Assembly (NCBI GenBank): GCA_021163565.1
Contig: JAGGTT010000224.1
Coordinates: 1-9,410, forward strand
DNA length: 9,410 bases
Origin: Candidatus Tharpella sp.
GTDB lineage: Bacteria; Desulfobacterota; Anaeroferrophillalia; Anaeroferrophillales; Tharpellaceae
Direction of reading: 5' to 3'
The position numbers and the translations under genes were made by a program. This document shows positions 7,646-9,410 of this stretch, piece by piece. A model generated the notes under the pieces. That model was not told the origin of the DNA, searched no databases, and saw nothing but the letters and a program-made list of their open reading frames with translations. Numbering within the stretch: the stretch's first letter is position 1; every line of letters starts with the position of its first letter.

Positions 7646-8090
7646 GACACTGAGCAAAAGTAATGTTCAGACAATTTTCATTATTTTCCCGATGCCAGGA
7701 GAGGTTGTCAGCAAGTTTTTTTATAAAATAGATGCCGAGGCCGCCGATAGGCCGCTCCATGAGTCCTGCCTCCAGATCCGGGTCGGCTTGCTCCAGAGGA
7801 TTGAACGGTGCGCCCCGGTCTCTGATTTCAAGGTGCAGGCGGTCGTCAGGTTTACATTTTAAATTCAGGTCAATCCAGCCGGCTTGGGTTCGCTCGGCGG
7901 AGTAGGCATATTTAATGATGTTAACCAGAATTTCTTCAAGAACCAGCTCAATCTCCAGAAGTTGTTTTTCGGCAAATCCGAGTTGCTGTGCCCGGGTAGA
8001 GACGAAAGTTAAAAAACCGGGTAGATTTTCAAGCTCGGCCTTGAGTCTGAGATGGTTTACGGTATCCTGTTTTCTACTTTTCGGCATCAT
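7638..8090 (-). CDS. RsbW-like anti-sigma factor / serine-protein kinase (HATPase)
   Basis: About 150 residues, normal for the RsbW/SpoIIAB family. GHKL ATPase signatures are present: an N-box in EIELVLEEILVNIIKYAY (N56 counting from the second Met), the G1 motif IRDRGAPFNP (D90) and the G2 motif GGLGIYFIKKLAD (115-127). Such proteins phosphorylate a STAS antagonist on serine and bind a target, classically a sigma factor, when the antagonist is phosphorylated. The partner is most likely the STAS protein encoded immediately upstream. Start: two adjacent ATGs at 8090 and 8087 lie inside the 3' end of the STAS gene (17 or 14 base overlap), with no clear ribosome binding site, suggesting coupled translation. 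An open frame extends further to 8153, but that stretch (serine/arginine-rich, inside the STAS gene) resembles nothing in the family. The target protein is not identifiable here because no sigma factor is nearby. Confidence 0.9.
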   Translation of the reverse strand: MMPKSRKQDTVNHLRLKAELENLPGFLTFVSTRAQQLGFAEKQLLEIELVLEEILVNIIKYAYSAERTQAGWIDLNLKCKPDDRLHLEIRDRGAPFNPLEQADPDLEAGLMERPIGGLGIYFIKKLADNLSWHRENNENCLNITFAQCHV

Positions 8091-8403
8091 CAAGGGTAGC
8101 GAAAAGCGGGATAATCTTGTTGAAGCCGGAGATCTCGAAGACGGTCTGGACACTCTCCTGCAGAGCCGCGAGCTGCAGCTTGCCGTTAAGGCCGCCTACT
8201 TTTTTGGCGATGATCAGCAGGGCCCGCAGCCCGGCACTGCTGATATAATCAAGCTGGCTGCAGTCGATAGTGAAATTTATCCGGCCCTCGGCAATCCATT
8301 TTTCAAGCTGATCTGTAAACTCCGGTGCGGTAAGCGCATCCATGCGGCCGCTGAGGGCCGCGGTCAGAGACTCTGCGTTGCACTTTAACTCTTTAATTTC
8401 CAT
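8074..8403 (-). CDS. STAS-domain anti-sigma factor antagonist
   Basis: 109 residues, the usual size for a single STAS domain of SpoIIAA/RsbV type. The central segment DCSQLDYISSAGLRALL (47-63) is the diagnostic loop; by alignment to the DSSGL motif of SpoIIAA/RsbV, S56 is the likely phosphorylated serine. The aspartate before that serine is replaced by S55, as in many Gram-negative STAS antagonists. In its dephosphorylated form it would bind the RsbW-like kinase and displace the kinase's target; the PP2C phosphatase two genes downstream would keep it active. It is the first gene of the four-gene operon. ATG 8403 has GGAG 10 bases upstream (8414-8417) and a candidate promoter at 8465-8495. Its 3' end overlaps the kinase gene. 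Confidence 0.92.
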   Translation of the reverse strand: MEIKELKCNAESLTAALSGRMDALTAPEFTDQLEKWIAEGRINFTIDCSQLDYISSAGLRALLIIAKKVGGLNGKLQLAALQESVQTVFEISGFNKIIPLFATLDDAEK

Positions 8404-8464
8404 TTTATTTTAACTCCGTTACTTAAATCTTGCACTCTGGTTTGAGATTTCAGTCAATAGAATC

Positions 8465-8495
8465 AATTTAGCACAGGTCAAGCTGCATTTGTCAA
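8465..8495 (-). promoter_or_regulatory. Candidate promoter of the partner-switching operon
   Basis: On the minus strand TTGACA (8490-8495, perfect -35) is followed after 19 bases by TAAATT (8465-8470, 4/6) preceded by TGC, an extended -10 motif. The 19-base spacer is long, which the extended -10 could offset. The -35 is embedded in TTTATTTGACAAA (8488-8500), identical over 13 bases to the kinase promoter region. Confidence 0.45.
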
Positions 8496-8505
8496 ATAAA
8501 AATGT

Positions 8506-9123
8506 TCAGTTGATGGTTACTGCTCCCGGGCGCAGGAGCAGCGGCGGATTGATCCTGACATCGATAATAGTTGACGGTCGCGGATCCGGGTCGTCATCGT
8601 TGTCGCTGATAATCAGAAGGTCGGTTTCAGCGATGATTCCTAAGGCGATTGCACTCGCTTTCCGGACTGGTGGCTGGCTGCTTAGATTGGCACTGGTGGA
8701 GATTAAAGGAGTATGGAGGAGCTTTGCCAAATCGTTGATCAGCGGGTGTGGGGACCAGCGGACGGCAATACTGCCATCGCTGCCGGTTATGGCTGCCGGC
8801 AGCGTTTTCCGGCCGGGTAAAATCATGGTCAGGGCTCCGGGCCAGTATTTATCGGCAGTTTCCCGGGCATTTTCCGGCCAGTGGCTAATTAATTTGTCTA
8901 AGCTTTGTAAATCGCCAATGATTGTCGGAAAGGGTTTTTCCGGCGGCCGGTTTTTAATGCTTGAGATGTGCTGTCCGAGTTTCTTGTTGAGAGCATTGCC
9001 GCCAATTGCATAGAAGGTCTCGGTCGGATAGACCATAACTCCTCCAGTTCTGCAGATTGAGGCAATTAGTTCCAGACTTTCTCTCTCTTGAGATTGAGAA
9101 AAGGGATAATTTAGGGTTATCAT
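8506..9123 (-). CDS. tsaC: L-threonylcarbamoyladenylate synthase (TsaC/Sua5/YrdC family)
   Basis: 205 residues, TsaC-like length without the extra C-terminal domain of Sua5. It makes threonylcarbamoyl-AMP from threonine, bicarbonate and ATP, the first step of the t6A37 modification of ANN-decoding tRNAs, in the cytoplasm. Visible family motifs are YPTETFYAIG (32-41), the K57/R59 and K63-P64 cluster in IKNRPPEKPF, YWPGALTMIL (93-102), IAVRW (119-123), STSANLS (142-148), PSTIID (183-188) and the C-terminal LRPGAV. The ATG is two bases after the purE stop, so both genes are probably co-transcribed and translationally coupled; no strong ribosome binding site is visible. It is separated by 102 bases from the downstream signalling operon, with no evident terminator. 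Confidence 0.93.
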   Translation of the reverse strand: MITLNYPFSQSQERESLELIASICRTGGVMVYPTETFYAIGGNALNKKLGQHISSIKNRPPEKPFPTIIGDLQSLDKLISHWPENARETADKYWPGALTMILPGRKTLPAAITGSDGSIAVRWSPHPLINDLAKLLHTPLISTSANLSSQPPVRKASAIALGIIAETDLLIISDNDDDPDPRPSTIIDVRINPPLLLRPGAVTIN

Positions 9124-9125
9124 CG

Positions 9126-9410
9126 CTACTGTCGGCGATGTTCCTGCAGGCGTTTATCCTTACTCTCAACTTTCGCAGTCATGTTTTTGCGATAAGTTGC
9201 AAGTTGTTCGGCCACCTCCCGGTTGGCAGAGGCTATAATCTGCAGGGCAAAGAGGGCGGCGTTGGTGGCTCCGGCTTTGCCGATCGCCATACTCGCAACC
9301 GGGATTCCGGCCGGCATCTGGACGGTGGCCAGCAGGGCATCGATGCCCTGGAGAGAGGTCGCATTCAAAGGAATACCGATAACCGGCAGCAGGGTATGTC
9401 CGGCGACGAC
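9126..9410 (-). CDS. purE: N5-carboxyaminoimidazole ribonucleotide mutase, 5' end cut by window edge
   Basis: The last 94 codons of a gene entering from the right edge. [34 protein letters not shown] and [14 protein letters not shown] are the highly conserved C-terminal motifs of class I PurE, which converts N5-carboxyaminoimidazole ribonucleotide to the 4-carboxy isomer in de novo purine synthesis. The product is a soluble, typically octameric enzyme. The N-terminal substrate-binding part lies outside the window. A basic, charged tail of about 20 residues (from [10 protein letters not shown] to the end) extends past the usual conserved core. The TAG stop at 9126-9128 is two bases before the tsaC start. 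Confidence 0.95.
   Translation of the reverse strand, partial: VVAGHTLLPVIGIPLNATSLQGIDALLATVQMPAGIPVASMAIGKAGATNAALFALQIIASANREVAEQLATYRKNMTAKVESKDKRLQEHRRQ

Noticed and set aside
8091..8153. N-terminal extension of the RsbW-like frame
   Set aside because: The serine/arginine-rich stretch is the STAS gene read in another frame; RsbW homologues begin near the two adjacent Met codons at 8090/8087.
8683..8710. TGGCACT-like sequence recalling a sigma54 promoter
   Set aside because: It is inside tsaC, lacks the GC element at the correct spacing, and does not precede a gene on that strand.
8489..9013. 174-codon open frame on the plus strand opposite tsaC
   Set aside because: It is antisense to a gene with clear TsaC motifs, is low-complexity in Ser/Arg/Gly, and lacks any recognisable domain.

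Overview
The window looks like chromosomal DNA of a Gram-negative bacterium, probably an anaerobic member of the Desulfobacterota (former Deltaproteobacteria). This rests on an FmdE-family protein, a large multi-PAS hybrid histidine kinase, a periplasmic-binding-protein/partner-switching cluster and moderate GC content. The lineage is an inference from gene content. There are eight credible protein genes, two of them cut by the window edges. I see no rRNA, tRNA, CRISPR array, insertion sequence or phage gene.

Left part (1-1317): a zinc-ribbon protein of the TFIIB zinc-finger type runs leftwards off the edge (1-468, minus). It is separated by a 312-base AT-rich divergent intergenic region from an FmdE-like protein with a C-terminal zinc ribbon (781-1317, plus).

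Centre left (1517-4699, plus): a 1060-residue soluble hybrid sensor kinase carries about five PAS domains, a histidine kinase core and a C-terminal receiver. A sigma70-like promoter lies upstream. Its stop codon overlaps by 7 bases the end of the convergent operon from the right.

Centre right (4693-8403, minus): a tightly packed four-gene operon encodes a STAS anti-sigma-factor antagonist, an RsbW-like ATP-binding kinase/anti-sigma factor, an NMT1/THI5-type periplasmic substrate-binding protein, and a membrane Cache-HAMP-PP2C phosphatase of RsbU/SpoIIE type. Together these make a complete partner-switching circuit: antagonist, kinase, phosphatase and a candidate ligand-input module. There is no sigma factor and no ABC permease or ATPase in the window. 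My reading is that the binding protein serves as an extracytoplasmic sensor that informs the Cache phosphatase, which then dephosphorylates the STAS protein and releases whatever the kinase sequesters. This is the most interesting item here.

Right edge (8506-9410, minus): tsaC/Sua5 family (tRNA t6A biosynthesis) follows two bases after the 3' end of purE (purine biosynthesis), which is cut by the window edge. These are housekeeping genes probably forming one operon upstream of the signalling cluster, with a separate candidate promoter between tsaC and the STAS gene.
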